Origin: Clostridium puniceum | Lineage (GTDB): Bacteria > Bacillota > Clostridia > Clostridiales > Clostridiaceae | Direction of reading: 5' to 3' | NCBI RefSeq assembly: GCF_002006345.1 | Contig: NZ_LZZM01000153.1 | Coordinates: 85,209 to 149,208, forward strand | Length of the DNA stretch: 64,000 bases | Part shown: in pieces, positions 1-8,351 of the stretch | Position numbering within the stretch: the first letter of the stretch is position 1 | Layout of the letters: every line of letters begins with the position of its first letter | Notes under the pieces: model-generated | What the model was told of the DNA's origin: nothing | Databases searched by the model: none | The model's input: only the letters and a program-made list of their open reading frames with translations | Translations under genes and position numbers: made by a program

Positions 1-2
1 GT

Positions 3-1037
3 GGAAATGGAATTCCAGATATTTTAGATGAAGCAAAATATCAATTAGATTGGCTGTTAAAAATGCAAGAACCAACAAGTGGTGGCGTTCATCATAAAGT
101 AACTTGTGCTAACTTCCCAGGCTATGTTATGCCACAAGACGAAAAAGAAGAACTTATTGTAACTCCTATTTCAACAACTGCAACAGCAGACTTTGCAGCA
201 ATTATGGCAATGGGTTATGAAAACCTTAAAGATACAAATCCAGCAATTGCTGAAAAATATTTATCAGCAGGAGAAAAAGCTTGGACATATCTTGAAAAAA
301 CACCAAATAGTATCGTTAAAAATCCAGCAGGTATCATAACTGGAGAATATGGTGATACTGATGATAGCGATGAAAGATATTGGGCAGCTGCTCAGTTGTT
401 TAAGGCAACAGGCAACAGTAAGTATGATGAAGCATTTAAAAAAATGGCTAATACAAAAATTCAAACTGGCTATGATTGGATTAGTGTAGGTAACTATGGT
501 AATATTGCATATTTATCAGCAAAAGATGCTGATAAAAATGTAACTGGTAACATCCAAAATTACATTTTAAATGAAGCGCAAAACATTATAGCTTTAGCTA
601 AAAATGATGGATATAACATTTCTAATGGAACAGATTACCATTGGGGTAGTAATATGCAAGTAGCTAATAATGCTGCATTGCTTACAGAAGCATATAAAAT
701 TATGCCTAATGAAGAATACTTAGAATATGCAAAAGAACATATTAATTATTGTTTCGGTAAAAACTCATTAGGTAAATGTTATATTACAGGTTATGGGTCA
801 GATGATGTAAAAAATCCACATCATAGACCATCTATTGTACAAGGTAAAGCAATACCAGGTATGATTGCAGGTGGACCAAATAAAAATCTAGAAGATCCAG
901 TTGTAAAAAATAGTTTGCAAGGACAGCCTTCTGCTAAATGTTATCTTGACAATTCAGAAAGTTATTCAACTAATGAAGTAGATACTTATTGGAACTCATC
1001 ACTTGTTCATGCAATGGCTCAGTTGAATATGAATTAA
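3..1037 (+). CDS. Glycoside hydrolase family 9 endoglucanase, C-terminal part (5' end outside window)
   Basis: The reading frame is open from the window edge, so only the C-terminal ~344 residues are visible. The edge residues NGIPDILDEAKYQLDWLLKM match the GH9 motif that begins the (alpha/alpha)6 barrel substrate region. Further GH9 hallmarks follow: DYHWGSNMQVANNA, the HHRPS signature (His region of the active site), and a C-terminal NEVDTYWNSSLV segment that holds the usual catalytic Glu. GH9 enzymes hydrolyse beta-1,4-glucan with inversion and are normally secreted; the signal peptide and any binding modules would lie upstream. No module follows the catalytic domain. It is not obviously part of the neighbouring aro operon and is separated from it by terminators. 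Confidence 0.9.
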   Translation, partial: GNGIPDILDEAKYQLDWLLKMQEPTSGGVHHKVTCANFPGYVMPQDEKEELIVTPISTTATADFAAIMAMGYENLKDTNPAIAEKYLSAGEKAWTYLEKTPNSIVKNPAGIITGEYGDTDDSDERYWAAAQLFKATGNSKYDEAFKKMANTKIQTGYDWISVGNYGNIAYLSAKDADKNVTGNIQNYILNEAQNIIALAKNDGYNISNGTDYHWGSNMQVANNAALLTEAYKIMPNEEYLEYAKEHINYCFGKNSLGKCYITGYGSDDVKNPHHRPSIVQGKAIPGMIAGGPNKNLEDPVVKNSLQGQPSAKCYLDNSESYSTNEVDTYWNSSLVHAMAQLNMN

Positions 1038-1040
1038 TGA

Positions 1041-1073
1041 CATAGGGGTATCCTCATAAGATCCCCTTTTGTT
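1041..1073 (+). terminator. Probable intrinsic terminator after the GH9 gene
   Basis: A short imperfect hairpin (AGGGG...CCCCT arms, one bulged base) is followed by a T-rich stretch, four bases after the GH9 stop codon. Confidence 0.5.
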
Positions 1074-1102
1074 TTATAAGGAAGGTTACTGAATTTAATT
1101 TG

Positions 1103-1168
1103 TTATGTATTGCAAAAGCTTGTTAATGATTATAACAAGGTTTTGCAATACATAATTAATTTTTTTGA
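1103..1168 (+). terminator. Long-stem intrinsic terminator
   Basis: An almost perfect inverted repeat (arms 1103-1125 and 1131-1155, starting TTATGTATTGCAAAA and ending TTTTGCAATACATAA) is followed by a run of T. It is the second hairpin after the GH9 gene and much the stronger of the two. Confidence 0.75.
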
Positions 1169-1283
1169 TTTTAATAAATTAAAAAATATTTATAATATTA
1201 CTTGAAATTATGATAATAATACAAAATAATATTATTAAATAGTTATCTGATTAACTAAAAATATGAAAAATAGTCAATTGATA

Positions 1284-1311
1284 TTGACAATTTTTTGTGA
1301 TTTGTTATAAT
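1284..1311 (+). promoter_or_regulatory. Sigma-A type promoter
   Basis: A consensus TTGACA (1284-1289) and consensus TATAAT (1306-1311) are 16 bp apart. It lies 82 bp before the start of the 44-codon ORF, which it should transcribe. Confidence 0.75.
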
Positions 1312-1393
1312 GATAAAAAGATAAATTTTAAAGATTAGTATTATATTAATGTTGTATAAAACTATAAGTATTAATTTAGAAATGGAGAAAATC

Positions 1394-1528
1394 ATGAAAA
1401 AGGATATTAAAAAATCAGTTATGCAAAAATTTTATAGCTTTTTTTATTTTATGTTCTGGGGCTTTTATTATGGCGCTGGCTATTTATTTTGCAAAAAACT
1501 GAATAATACCTTTTTAATGAGTGTTTAA
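1394..1528 (+). CDS. 44-residue hydrophobic small protein, unknown function
   Basis: ATG with a good Shine-Dalgarno (GGAG at 1384-1387) opens a 44-codon frame: a basic N-terminus (MKKDIKKSVMQK) followed by an aromatic, hydrophobic stretch (FYSFFYFMFWGFYYGAGYLF) long enough for one membrane span, then CKKLNN. It has its own consensus promoter and is followed by a strong terminator, so it forms a monocistronic unit between the GH9 gene and the aro operon. I do not recognise the family. It could be a small membrane protein, a toxin-like peptide or a leader peptide; the last seems less likely because a terminator closes the unit without a visible antiterminator. Confidence 0.55.
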   Translation: MKKDIKKSVMQKFYSFFYFMFWGFYYGAGYLFCKKLNNTFLMSV

Positions 1529-1574
1529 TATTTATATAATCTTTTTTAGAATAGGCAAATAATATTGATATTTT

Positions 1575-1611
1575 ATGGAACTCATTATATGTGAGTTCCA
1601 TTTTTGTTTTT
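1575..1611 (+). terminator. Intrinsic terminator after the 44-residue ORF
   Basis: Perfect 10-bp stem ATGGAACTCA / TGAGTTCCAT with a 6-nt loop, followed by TTTTTGTTTTT. It insulates the aro operon from the small upstream unit. Confidence 0.85.
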
Positions 1612-1666
1612 AAACTTAAACTTGAAAAAAGCAAAATTTAATATATAAAAAAGGGGCATTTGAAAA

Positions 1667-2719
1667 ATGGAAGATTTAGTTGTTGATTTAGGAGAAAGAA
1701 GCTATCCTATTATAATTAAAAAAGGATTAATTGATGAAATTAATTTGGAAATTGAAAAAATATACAAAGGTAAAAAAATATTTATATTGACAGATAAAAA
1801 TGTAGATTGTCATTACGGAAATAGAGTTAAAATGTGTTTAATTAATGCAGGATATGAAGTTAAGATAATGGTATTAGAACCAGGTGAAGAAACAAAAGCT
1901 TTTACAACTCTTCCTTCAATTTATAATGAACTTTTAGATTTTAAACTTACAAGAAGTGATTTAATTATAACTTTAGGTGGAGGTGTAATTGGAGATCTTG
2001 GTGGTTTTGTAGCATCTACTTTTTTAAGAGGTGTAGATTTTGTGCAAATGCCAACTTCTCTGCTTGCACAAGTTGATAGTAGTGTTGGGGGAAAAGTTGC
2101 AGTAGATTTAGAAAGCGGGAAAAACCTAGTTGGAAGCTTTTATCATCCTAAAATGGTTTTAATTGATCCAAATGTTCTAGAAACTTTAAGTGAAAGATTC
2201 TTTAAAGATGGAATGGCTGAAGTTATTAAATATGGATGTATAAAAGACAAAGGATTTTTCAATTTCTTAAAGAACTTAAAAAGTAAAACTGAAGTTATGA
2301 ACAACATTGAAAAGATTATCTACAAATGTTGTTTTATAAAAAAATGTGTTGTAGAAAATGATGAAAAAGATACTGGTGAAAGAATGCTATTAAATTTCGG
2401 TCATACTTTAGGCCATGCTATAGAAACTTATTATAATTTTAAAAAGTTTACTCATGGAGAAGCTGTTGCCATAGGAATGTATGAAATAAGTAAAATTGCA
2501 GAAAATAAAGGACTTACTGAAAAAGGTGCATCGGAAAATATAAAAAAAATATTAATGCAATATAGTCTTCCTTATGAAGCAGAAATTGAAGATGGTTCAT
2601 TAATTTTAGATACTATAGCTTTAGATAAGAAGAATATTGATAATGTTCTTAAAGTAGTATTGTTAAAGAATATTGGAGAATCTTATTTAGAAAAAACTAA
2701 CGTTAAATTTTTTAATTAG
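1667..2719 (+). CDS. aroB: 3-dehydroquinate synthase
   Basis: Second step of the shikimate pathway: DAHP to 3-dehydroquinate, cytosolic, NAD- and metal-dependent. The 350 residues match the family length. Visible motifs: NAD-binding [10 protein letters not shown] at about residues 104-113, [16 protein letters not shown] at 128-143 (substrate and NAD contacts), and the metal-ligand segments around [21 protein letters not shown] and [10 protein letters not shown]. The start has AAGGGG upstream. First gene of the aro operon, which runs in the order aroB-aroA-aroC-pheA-aroE-aroK-aroF-tyrA; no clear promoter was resolved between the preceding terminator and this gene. Confidence 0.95.
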   Translation: MEDLVVDLGERSYPIIIKKGLIDEINLEIEKIYKGKKIFILTDKNVDCHYGNRVKMCLINAGYEVKIMVLEPGEETKAFTTLPSIYNELLDFKLTRSDLIITLGGGVIGDLGGFVASTFLRGVDFVQMPTSLLAQVDSSVGGKVAVDLESGKNLVGSFYHPKMVLIDPNVLETLSERFFKDGMAEVIKYGCIKDKGFFNFLKNLKSKTEVMNNIEKIIYKCCFIKKCVVENDEKDTGERMLLNFGHTLGHAIETYYNFKKFTHGEAVAIGMYEISKIAENKGLTEKGASENIKKILMQYSLPYEAEIEDGSLILDTIALDKKNIDNVLKVVLLKNIGESYLEKTNVKFFN

Positions 2720-2759
2720 TAAATAATTTTTAAGATTGAACAACTAAAGGCAATAGATA

Positions 2760-2890
2760 GTTAAAAGCAATGAGAATTAACAATTAATAATGCATAATTA
2801 AGGAGTAAATTTCTCTAGAGCTTGAGAAATAATATGAAAATTCAGTGAAAGTTTTTCTCATTAACTGTTATAAGTGCTAAATTTCAACTG
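2760..2890. repeat. Putative clostridial intergenic repeat (degenerate)
   Basis: The aroB-aroA gap carries GAATTAACAATTAATAATG near its left side and TCATTAACTG near its right, with a GC-richer middle (GGAGTAAATTTCTCTAGAGC). From memory this arrangement resembles a small palindromic intergenic repeat scattered through solventogenic Clostridium genomes. Only one copy is visible here, so repeat status rests on recall, not on this sequence. Confidence 0.3.
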
Positions 2891-2908
2891 AATTTAAGGG
2901 GTGATATG

Positions 2909-4216
2909 ATGGGAAATTATAAAATTTATCCAAATAAGTTAAGTGGCGAAGTTAAAATACCTCCATCTAAGAGCATGGCACATAGAGCAGTAATTTGTGC
3001 AGCACTTGGAGATGGAATGAGCAAGGTTACAAATATAGATTATTCAGATGATATTGTAGCTACTATTGAGGCTATGTCAGCATTAGGTGCAAAAATAACA
3101 AAAAAAGAAAATTATCTTGAAGTCTATGGAATCAAAAGTCCAGAAAACATTAAAGCTAATGAATTAAAAAATGAAAGAATCATAGATTGTAATGAATCAG
3201 GTTCCACTTTAAGATTTTTGGTGCCTATAGCAGCATTATTTGATGGGATAAATAGATTTGTTGGAAGAGGTAATTTAGGAAAAAGACCTTTAGATACATA
3301 TTACAATATATTTGATGAACAAAATATTAAATATACTTATGAAGAAGGAATTTTAGATTTAAAGACAGAAGGAAAATTAAAAGCTGGAGAATTTAAGATT
3401 AAAGGCAATATTAGTTCACAATTTATAACTGGATTACTATTTACACTACCTCTTTTAGATGGAGATTCAAAAATTATAATAACAACAGAAATGGAATCAA
3501 AAGGATATATTGATTTAACTTTAAGTGCTATGAAAGATTTTGATATAGAAATTATAAATAATAATTATAAAGAATTTACAATAAAAGGAAATCAAAATTA
3601 CAAGAGCAAAGATTATAGAGTTGAAGGTGATTATTCCCAAGCAGCATTTTTCTTCTGTGCAGATGCACTTTCAAATGATGTAATTCTTAATGATTTAAAA
3701 TTGGATTCTCTTCAAGGAGATAAAGAAGTAATAGATATTTTAACAAGAATGGGACTTAAAATAAGCAATAAAAATAGTGGATTGGTAGGAAATGTAAGAG
3801 GAGAATTAAAAGCAACAGTTATTGATGGTTCTCAATGTCCAGATATAATTCCAGTAGTATCTTTAGTTGCAGCTTTAAGTGAAGGAACAACAGAGATAAT
3901 AAATGCGGGAAGACTTAGAATTAAAGAATGTGATAGATTAGCAGCAGTAACTTCTGAACTTAGTAAATTAGGTGCTAAGATTACAGAAAAAGAAGATGGA
4001 TTAATAATTGAAGGTGTTAAAAAACTTAAAGGTGGAGTAGAAGTATGGAGTCATAAGGATCATAGAATTGCAATGACTATAGCTATAGCATCTACTATGT
4101 GTAAGAAACCTATAATTCTAAAAGGCTATGAATGTGTTTCAAAATCTTATCCACAATTTTGGGAAGATTTTAAGAATGTAGGAGGTGTGTTTGATGAGTG
4201 GAATGTGGGGGAATAA
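2909..4216 (+). CDS. aroA: 3-phosphoshikimate 1-carboxyvinyltransferase (EPSP synthase)
   Basis: Transfers enolpyruvate from PEP to shikimate-3-phosphate. Motifs: PPSKSMAHR near residues 18-26 (Lys, Ser and Arg substrate contacts), NESGSTLRFL in place of the NAGTxxR loop of E. coli-type enzymes, GKRPL, PDIIPVV with the catalytic Asp, RIKECDRL and DHRIAM. Length (435 residues) is normal. Two ATGs lie in tandem (2906 and 2909); the second has better spacing to AAGGGG. The 3' end overlaps aroC by about 23 bp, indicating translational coupling. Confidence 0.95.
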   Translation: MGNYKIYPNKLSGEVKIPPSKSMAHRAVICAALGDGMSKVTNIDYSDDIVATIEAMSALGAKITKKENYLEVYGIKSPENIKANELKNERIIDCNESGSTLRFLVPIAALFDGINRFVGRGNLGKRPLDTYYNIFDEQNIKYTYEEGILDLKTEGKLKAGEFKIKGNISSQFITGLLFTLPLLDGDSKIIITTEMESKGYIDLTLSAMKDFDIEIINNNYKEFTIKGNQNYKSKDYRVEGDYSQAAFFFCADALSNDVILNDLKLDSLQGDKEVIDILTRMGLKISNKNSGLVGNVRGELKATVIDGSQCPDIIPVVSLVAALSEGTTEIINAGRLRIKECDRLAAVTSELSKLGAKITEKEDGLIIEGVKKLKGGVEVWSHKDHRIAMTIAIASTMCKKPIILKGYECVSKSYPQFWEDFKNVGGVFDEWNVGE

Positions 4217-5267
4217 ACTAAAGGTTTCTATATTTGGTGAGTCTCATGGAGTTGGAATAGGAATAACAATTGATGGTCTACCTTCTGGATTTGAAATAAA
4301 TATGGATGAAGTGATAAGGGAAATGGCTAGACGTGCGCCAGGGAAAAGTAATCTATCTACTGCAAGAAAAGAAGCTGATGCACCAGAAATATTAAGTGGT
4401 TTCTTTGAAGGAAAGACTACAGGGACGCCACTTTGTGCAGTAATTAGAAATGCAGATATGCATTCTAAAGATTATGGAAAGCTTAAGGATTTAATGAGAC
4501 CTGGTCATGCTGATTATCCAGGATTTATTCGATATAATGGATTTAATGATTACAGAGGTGGAGGTCATTTCTCAGGGAGAATAACTGCACCATTAGTATT
4601 TGCAGGAGCTGTATGTAAGCAGGTTTTAGAAGGAAAAGGAATAGTTGTAGGAGCTCATGTTAAGAGTATAGGAGATATTGAAGATAAGAGTTTTTATGAT
4701 GTTGAATTAAGTAAGGAACTTTTAGAAAATCTTAAAACAAAAGAATTACCACTTATAATTCCAGAAAAAGAAGAGGAAATGAGAAATACTATTCTCAAGG
4801 CAAAGAAAGAACAAGATTCTACAGGAGGAACTATTGAATGTACTGTTCTTGGTATAAATGCTGGGATAGGAAATCCATTTTTTGATTCAGTTGAATCTAC
4901 ATTAGCACATTTAATTTTTTCTGTTCCAGCAGTTAAAGGAATAGAATTTGGAAAAGGCTTTGAAATGACTACGCTTAGAGGTTCTGAATGTAATGATGAA
5001 TATTATTATGATGGGGATGTCGTTAAAACTTACACAAATAATAATGGTGGAATTACAGGTGGAATAACTAATGGAATGCCAATACTTTTTAAAGTTGCAA
5101 TGAAACCAACACCATCAATTATAAAAAAGCAAAGAACAATAGATATTGATGAAAATAAAGAAGCAGAACTTGTAATTGAAGGAAGACATGATCCTTGTAT
5201 AGTACAAAGAGCAGTACCTGTAATTGAAGCGGTAACTGCTATTGGAATATTAGATTTAGTTTTGTAA
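4194..5267 (+). CDS. aroC: Chorismate synthase
   Basis: Converts EPSP to chorismate with reduced FMN. The protein begins MSGMWGNKLKVSIFGESHG, the standard family N-terminus, and shows RRAPGKSNLSTARKE, RPGHADY, RGGGHFSGR and GRHDPC motifs; 357 residues is normal. An in-frame GTG exists at 4185, but AGGAGG at 4180-4185 is correctly spaced for the ATG at 4194, which I take as the start. It overlaps the end of aroA. Confidence 0.95.
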   Translation: MSGMWGNKLKVSIFGESHGVGIGITIDGLPSGFEINMDEVIREMARRAPGKSNLSTARKEADAPEILSGFFEGKTTGTPLCAVIRNADMHSKDYGKLKDLMRPGHADYPGFIRYNGFNDYRGGGHFSGRITAPLVFAGAVCKQVLEGKGIVVGAHVKSIGDIEDKSFYDVELSKELLENLKTKELPLIIPEKEEEMRNTILKAKKEQDSTGGTIECTVLGINAGIGNPFFDSVESTLAHLIFSVPAVKGIEFGKGFEMTTLRGSECNDEYYYDGDVVKTYTNNNGGITGGITNGMPILFKVAMKPTPSIIKKQRTIDIDENKEAELVIEGRHDPCIVQRAVPVIEAVTAIGILDLVL

Positions 5268-5414
5268 AAATAAGATAAGTATATTTTATTTTGGTAGGTT
5301 ACAATTAGGAGTTGTATAAAATATTTATTACAAAGAATAAAATTTGCATAGATTTAATAAAGGATTTTATTTAAAGTTTAAATTACTTTATTTAAGAAGA
5401 GGGGAAATGAAAAA

Positions 5415-6545
5415 ATGGAAAGCTTAGACTATTATAGAAAGAACATTGATGAATTAGATAAAAAAATTACTGAGCTATTTGAAAAAAGAATGGATATAGT
5501 ACTTAAGGTCGCAAAATATAAAAATAAAAATGGAGTACCTATTTTTGATAGAAATAGAGAAAATGAAGTTATTGAAAAAAATTTAGGATATCTTAAAAAT
5601 AAGGATTATACAAAAGAAACGAGAAAGTTTTTTATAAGATTAATGGAAATAGCGAGAGAGCTTGAATATAGAAAAAGCAAAGTAACTACTAGTACATCAC
5701 TGTTGGATCAAAGTTCTGTTAGTAAAGATAGAATTGGATTTTATGGAGTAAGAGGATCTTTTACAGAAGAAGCGATGATTAAATATTTTGGAGAGAATAA
5801 AGAAGCAAAGGCTTATGAAGAATTCGAAAATGTTTTTGTAGCAATTAAAAATGGTGAGCTTGATTATGGCGTACTTCCAATAGAAAATTCTTCAACAGGT
5901 GCTATTTCAGATGTATATGATCTTTTGTATAAATATGGATTTTACATACTTGGAGAAGTTTGTATAAGAATAAATCAAAACTTAGTTGGAATAAAGGGAA
6001 CTACATTAGAAACTATAACGGAAATATATTCTCATCCACAAGGTTTTGGACAAAGTACAGAATTTTTAAAAGTACATGATAAATGGAAGAAAATACCGTT
6101 TCATAGTACTGCTACTAGTGCTAAGTTAGTTAATGATTTGAATGATAATTCAAAAGCAGCAATTGCAAGTAAGAGAGTGGCAAGTATATATAATCTAGAA
6201 ATTATAGAAGAAAACATTAATAATCAATCAGAGAATTTTACAAGATTTATAGTTATAGGCAAAACACTCGAAAGAAGCTCAAAAGCAAATAAAGTTAGTG
6301 TAGTATTTTCACTTGATGATGAAGCAGGAACATTATATAAGCTATTAAGTCATTTTGCAGAAAATAATATAAATATGATTAAGATAGAATCAAGACCTAT
6401 GAAACATGGACCTTGGAAATATTTCTTATATATAGATTTTGAAGGAGATTTATATTCTGACAAGGTAACAAAAGCTCTATCATTAATTCAAAAAAGTAGT
6501 CCTTATTTCAAATTGTTAGGAGCTTATGAAAAAAATATAGATTAG
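5415..6545 (+). CDS. pheA: Bifunctional chorismate mutase / prephenate dehydratase (P-protein)
   Basis: Makes prephenate from chorismate and then phenylpyruvate, the committed route to Phe. Domain order in 376 residues: AroQ-type chorismate mutase (about 1-90, with LDYYRKNIDELDKKITELFEKR and a conserved RNRENEV), prephenate dehydratase (about 105-285, GFYGVRGSFTEEA, ENSSTGAISDVYDLL, SHPQGFGQ, STATSAKL, the catalytic Thr-Arg-Phe in NFTRFIVIG) and a C-terminal ACT domain (about 295-370) with the Phe-binding ESRP motif. Feedback control by Phe is expected from the ACT domain. Confidence 0.93.
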   Translation: MESLDYYRKNIDELDKKITELFEKRMDIVLKVAKYKNKNGVPIFDRNRENEVIEKNLGYLKNKDYTKETRKFFIRLMEIARELEYRKSKVTTSTSLLDQSSVSKDRIGFYGVRGSFTEEAMIKYFGENKEAKAYEEFENVFVAIKNGELDYGVLPIENSSTGAISDVYDLLYKYGFYILGEVCIRINQNLVGIKGTTLETITEIYSHPQGFGQSTEFLKVHDKWKKIPFHSTATSAKLVNDLNDNSKAAIASKRVASIYNLEIIEENINNQSENFTRFIVIGKTLERSSKANKVSVVFSLDDEAGTLYKLLSHFAENNINMIKIESRPMKHGPWKYFLYIDFEGDLYSDKVTKALSLIQKSSPYFKLLGAYEKNID

Positions 6546-6565
6546 GAAAGATAAGGAGGGATAAG

Positions 6566-6628
6566 ATGGATTTATATGGAATTATAATAAGAAGATTAAA
6601 ACCATACTATTTCACAAATGATTCATAG
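6566..6628 (+). pseudogene. Possible 5' remnant of the original aroE (20 codons)
   Basis: A strong Shine-Dalgarno (AAGGAGGG at 6553-6560) precedes an ATG that opens MDLYGIIIRRLKPYYFTNDS and then stops. Clostridial AroE proteins commonly begin M-D-x-Y-G-L-I-G-E-K-L followed by HSLSP, so the first seven residues and the position between pheA and aroK fit a truncated aroE. The next gene is a YdiB-like shikimate dehydrogenase of a different subgroup. The similarity is short, so this is an inference; it could equally be a non-functional or regulatory mini-ORF. Confidence 0.3.
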
Positions 6629-6684
6629 AAAATAATTTAATATATAGAATCAAAGAGTGAAATTAGTTTTAGGAGGGATATATG

Positions 6685-7554
6685 ATGGAGAAAAGAATTT
6701 CAGGAACTACAGGATTATATTGCCTGATAGGTTCACCGGTAGGCCATTCAGGATCACCAGCTATGTATAACTACAGTTTTAAAAAATTGGAAATAGATTC
6801 TGCATATGTAGCTTTTGATATTTCAGAAGAGAAAGTACCAGATGCTATTAATGCTTTTAAAACATTAAATATAAGAGGCGCAAATGTAACTATGCCATGT
6901 AAAAGTGCAGTTGTTAAATATATGGATGAATTATCACCTGCTGCGCGTATTGTTGGAGCAGTCAATACAATTGTTAATAATGGTGGAAAATTAACTGGGC
7001 ATATTACAGATGGTGTTGGATTTGTACGTAATTTGCAAGAACATGGAGTTGGTGTAAAAGGCAAAAAAATCACTATTTTAGGTGCTGGTGGTGCTGCAAC
7101 AGCGATTGAAGTTCAATGTGCTTTAGATGGGGCTAAAGAAATTAACATTTTCAACATAAAAGATGCTTTTTATGAAAAAGCTAAGGAAACTATTGAAAAC
7201 ATAAAGAAAGAAGTACCAAAATGCGTTGTAAATTTATGTGATTTAGAAGATACACAAAAACTTACTGAGAAAATTTCAGAAAGTGATATTTTGGTTAATG
7301 CAACACGTGTAGGAATGCATCCAAATCAAGAACAATCTCCAATAAAAGATACAAGTAATTTTAGAAAAGGCTTAGCTGTAGCAGACGTAGTATATAATCC
7401 TAAGAAAACAAAATTTTTAGAAGATGCTGAAGCTGCTGGCTGTACCATAGTAGGTGGTATAGGAATGTTATTGTGGCAAGGCGCAGAAGCATTTAAATTA
7501 TATACTGGATTAGAAATGCCTACAGAAGAAGTTAATGAATTATATTTTAAGTAA
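6685..7554 (+). CDS. aroE: Shikimate dehydrogenase, YdiB-like
   Basis: NAD(P)-dependent interconversion of 3-dehydroshikimate and shikimate. Shikimate-binding SGSP (HSGSPAMYN), catalytic Lys73 in VTMPCK, Asp109 in GHITDG, a glycine-rich dinucleotide loop GAGGAATA, and the C-terminal GGIGMLLWQGAEAFKLYTG helix are all present. It is a clear paralogue of the enzyme at 22298-23167 and both resemble E. coli YdiB more than classical AroE, although this copy sits in the biosynthetic operon. Two ATGs (6682, 6685); AGGAGGG spacing favours 6685. The conserved Asn of the usual NTDG motif is Ile here. Confidence 0.9.
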   Translation: MEKRISGTTGLYCLIGSPVGHSGSPAMYNYSFKKLEIDSAYVAFDISEEKVPDAINAFKTLNIRGANVTMPCKSAVVKYMDELSPAARIVGAVNTIVNNGGKLTGHITDGVGFVRNLQEHGVGVKGKKITILGAGGAATAIEVQCALDGAKEINIFNIKDAFYEKAKETIENIKKEVPKCVVNLCDLEDTQKLTEKISESDILVNATRVGMHPNQEQSPIKDTSNFRKGLAVADVVYNPKKTKFLEDAEAAGCTIVGGIGMLLWQGAEAFKLYTGLEMPTEEVNELYFK

Positions 7555-7673
7555 AATTTAATATTAAGTGTAAGGTAATTAAAGCAGAGGAAGTACAAAA
7601 AAATTCCATAGGAAAAGCATTAAGCGAAGAACTTTGTTATTGTATTAATAAACAAATAGGGGGAGTAGAAATA

Positions 7674-8192
7674 ATGAAAAATAAAATAGTTATAATTGGA
7701 ATGCCAGGAAGTGGAAAAACCACGATTGGGAAAATATTAGCAAAGGAATTGAATATAAAATTCTTTGATATGGATGAATATATTGTTAATAAAACAGGAA
7801 AAACAACTGTAAAGCTTTTTGAAAATGGGGAAGAATATTTTAGAGATATCGAATCAGAAACATGTAAAGAACTAGCAGAATATGATAATATATTAATTTC
7901 TACAGGTGGTGGAGTTATAAAAAGAAAAAAGAATGTTGATGTTTTAAGTAAAGAAGGATTGATAATTTTTCTTGATAGACCAGTTGATAATATTCTTGGT
8001 GATGTTGATGTTTCATTTAGACCACTTCTTAAAGATGGTAAAGAAAAATTATTAAAGTTATATGATGAAAGATACACACTTTACAATGAATATGCTGAGG
8101 AAATAGTTAAAAATGATAGTGATATTCGAGTAGTGATAGATAAGATTAAAGAAATAATAAAGTCTAATAAAAATGTAGAAATAAGCAATTAA
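7674..8192 (+). CDS. aroK: Shikimate kinase
   Basis: Phosphorylates shikimate with ATP. 172 residues, with the P-loop GMPGSGKTT at residues 9-17, the shikimate-binding DMDEY at 32-36, FRDIESE and STGGGVI, and the RPLL lid region. GGGGG upstream supports the ATG. The frame is also open for about 40 codons upstream of this ATG (from 7554), reading KVIKAEEVQKNSIGK and onwards; that stretch lacks a start with a ribosome binding site and may be a relic. Confidence 0.93.
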   Translation: MKNKIVIIGMPGSGKTTIGKILAKELNIKFFDMDEYIVNKTGKTTVKLFENGEEYFRDIESETCKELAEYDNILISTGGGVIKRKKNVDVLSKEGLIIFLDRPVDNILGDVDVSFRPLLKDGKEKLLKLYDERYTLYNEYAEEIVKNDSDIRVVIDKIKEIIKSNKNVEISN

Positions 8193-8351
8193 GTTTCTAT
8201 TTTAATGTTGATGTTTTATAGATATTCAAAATATAATATACACAATGAATATTGAAATTATATATAAAATATATTGATATACATTTAGTAGAATAGTAGG
8301 ATAGTAGATTAAATAAATAAGAAAGTGTAGTAGTATAGGAGGAAACAAATA

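Noticed and set aside
1449..1634. 61-codon minus-strand frame covering the small ORF and its terminator
   Set aside because: Runs through a terminator hairpin and lacks a ribosome binding site; the plus-strand 44-codon ORF is better supported.
7637..8077. 146-codon antisense frame opposite aroK
   Set aside because: Lies fully over a well-supported gene, has no ribosome binding site and shows low-complexity Ser/Ile/Phe-rich content typical of antisense shadows in AT-rich genomes.
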